DNA of 5,867 nucleotides from an uncultured Lachnospiraceae bacterium (GTDB taxonomy: Bacteria > Bacillota > Clostridia > Lachnospirales > Lachnospiraceae): positions 1 to 5,867 of the forward strand of contig CALZMS010000075.1 in the NCBI GenBank assembly GCA_945788595.1, in the 5' to 3' direction. Within the stretch, counting starts at the first letter, position 1. Every line of letters starts with the position of its first letter. The notes beneath the pieces were generated by a model, which did no database searches, was not told the DNA's origin, and saw nothing but the letters and a program-made list of their open reading frames with translations. Made by a program: the position numbers and the translations under genes. This document shows, piece after piece, positions 5,227 through 5,867 of this stretch.

Positions 5227-5867
5227 TCAGAATATCCCGGTACTGCAGACGAAGCATCTGGGGATTACCTTTGGCGGACTCCGGGCAGTACACGATTTTA
5301 ATATTGAAATACACAAGGGGGAGCTGGTGGGCCTGATCGGTCCAAATGGAGCGGGAAAAACCACGGTGTTTAATATGCTTACAGGCGTCTATGTTCCTAC
5401 AGAAGGGGATGTTCTTTTGGAAGGTGTGCCTTTGAATGGGAAAAAGACACATCAGTTTGTGGCTGCGGGTGTGGCCCGTACATTTCAGAATATCCGTCTG
5501 TTCAGTCAGATGACGGTACTGGAGAATGTCAAGGTGGCTTTTTCAAAGGATATTTCCTATAAAATGGGCGCGGCACTGTTTCGGACACCGGCGTACTGGA
5601 AAACAGAGAGGGAGCTCGACAAAAAAGCCCTGGAGCTTCTTAGTATCTTTCATCTGGAGGATAAAGCGGATTATCAGGCCTCCAGCCTTCCCTATGGAGA
5701 GCAGAGAAAGCTGGAGATTGCCCGGGCGCTGGCTACGAATATGAAGATCCTTTTGCTGGATGAACCGGCTGCTGGCATGAATCCCACAGAGACGGCGGAA
5801 CTGGTGGAATGTATACGGGTCATCCGGGAACAGTTCGGTATTGCAATTCTTCTGATCGAACACGATA
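5219..5867 (+). CDS. livG: Branched-chain amino acid ABC transporter ATPase LivG (3' truncated by window)
   Basis: This is a cytoplasmic ATPase that drives uptake through LivH/LivM, normally paired with LivF. The 216 visible codons cover most of the nucleotide-binding domain. They include the aromatic A-loop region (about F18), Walker A GPNGAGKTT (41-49), Q-loop Q90 in TFQN, signature LPYGEQRKLEIARA (157-170), Walker B ILLLDEP (177-183), the following PAAGMNPTE (183-191) typical of LivG, and the H-loop histidine at 215 in IEHD. The signature departs from LSGGQ, but LPYGxQ is normal for this family. The insert after the Q-loop (about 108-130, FSKDISYKMG onward) separates LivG from the shorter LivF. 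The start is supported by AGGAGG (5204-5209), 9 nt before ATG. The frame is open at the edge; about 40 more residues are expected. The truncation comes from the window, not the gene. Confidence 0.96.
   Translation, partial: MSDQNIPVLQTKHLGITFGGLRAVHDFNIEIHKGELVGLIGPNGAGKTTVFNMLTGVYVPTEGDVLLEGVPLNGKKTHQFVAAGVARTFQNIRLFSQMTVLENVKVAFSKDISYKMGAALFRTPAYWKTERELDKKALELLSIFHLEDKADYQASSLPYGEQRKLEIARALATNMKILLLDEPAAGMNPTETAELVECIRVIREQFGIAILLIEHD

Noticed and set aside
5687..5728. Non-canonical ABC signature (LPYGEQ instead of LSGGQ) in LivG
   Set aside because: This variant is normal for the LivG branch of the family, so it does not indicate a defective or novel ATPase.

Overview
The window looks like chromosomal DNA of a Gram-positive gut-type Clostridia, most likely a Lachnospiraceae (Blautia/Roseburia-like). 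This rests on strong purine-rich Shine-Dalgarno sequences, SigA-type promoter boxes, a lipoprotein-anchored solute-binding protein and moderate GC. It is inferred from style and protein family flavour, not from a database match. All supported genes lie on the + strand.

Layout. Bases 1-54 are probably the last codons of an upstream gene. Bases 55-313 hold no gene but are rich in repeats: a perfect 36-bp inverted repeat (81-116 and 181-216) around a 64-nt centre with its own hairpin, then a degenerate 55-bp-period direct repeat whose first copy overlaps the right arm and carries a weak promoter-like pair. hflX (314-1567) encodes the ribosome-associated GTPase HflX. After a weak terminator-like hairpin there is a good SigA promoter (1612-1640), followed by a leader of about 165 nt with two strong hairpins. 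The second hairpin (1742-1781) is a textbook intrinsic terminator only 30 nt before the next start codon.

From 1811 to the right edge runs a branched-chain amino acid (HAAT/LIV-I family) ABC transporter operon: livJ (lipoprotein binding protein), livH and livM (the two permeases) and livG (first ATPase, cut by the window edge just after its H-loop). livF would be expected next but is outside the window. livH/livM overlap by 4 nt and livM/livG by 8 nt, so they are probably translationally coupled. livJ is separated from livH by about 100 nt containing a large hairpin, a common way to make more binding protein than permease.

How the genes work together: LivJ captures the amino acid outside the membrane, LivH and LivM form the channel, and LivG with the expected LivF powers import. 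The proteins are ordinary family members. The parts most worth a second look are non-coding: the terminator-bearing liv leader, which looks like a transcription attenuator of unrecognised class, the long inverted repeat before hflX, and the livJ-livH intercistronic hairpin.
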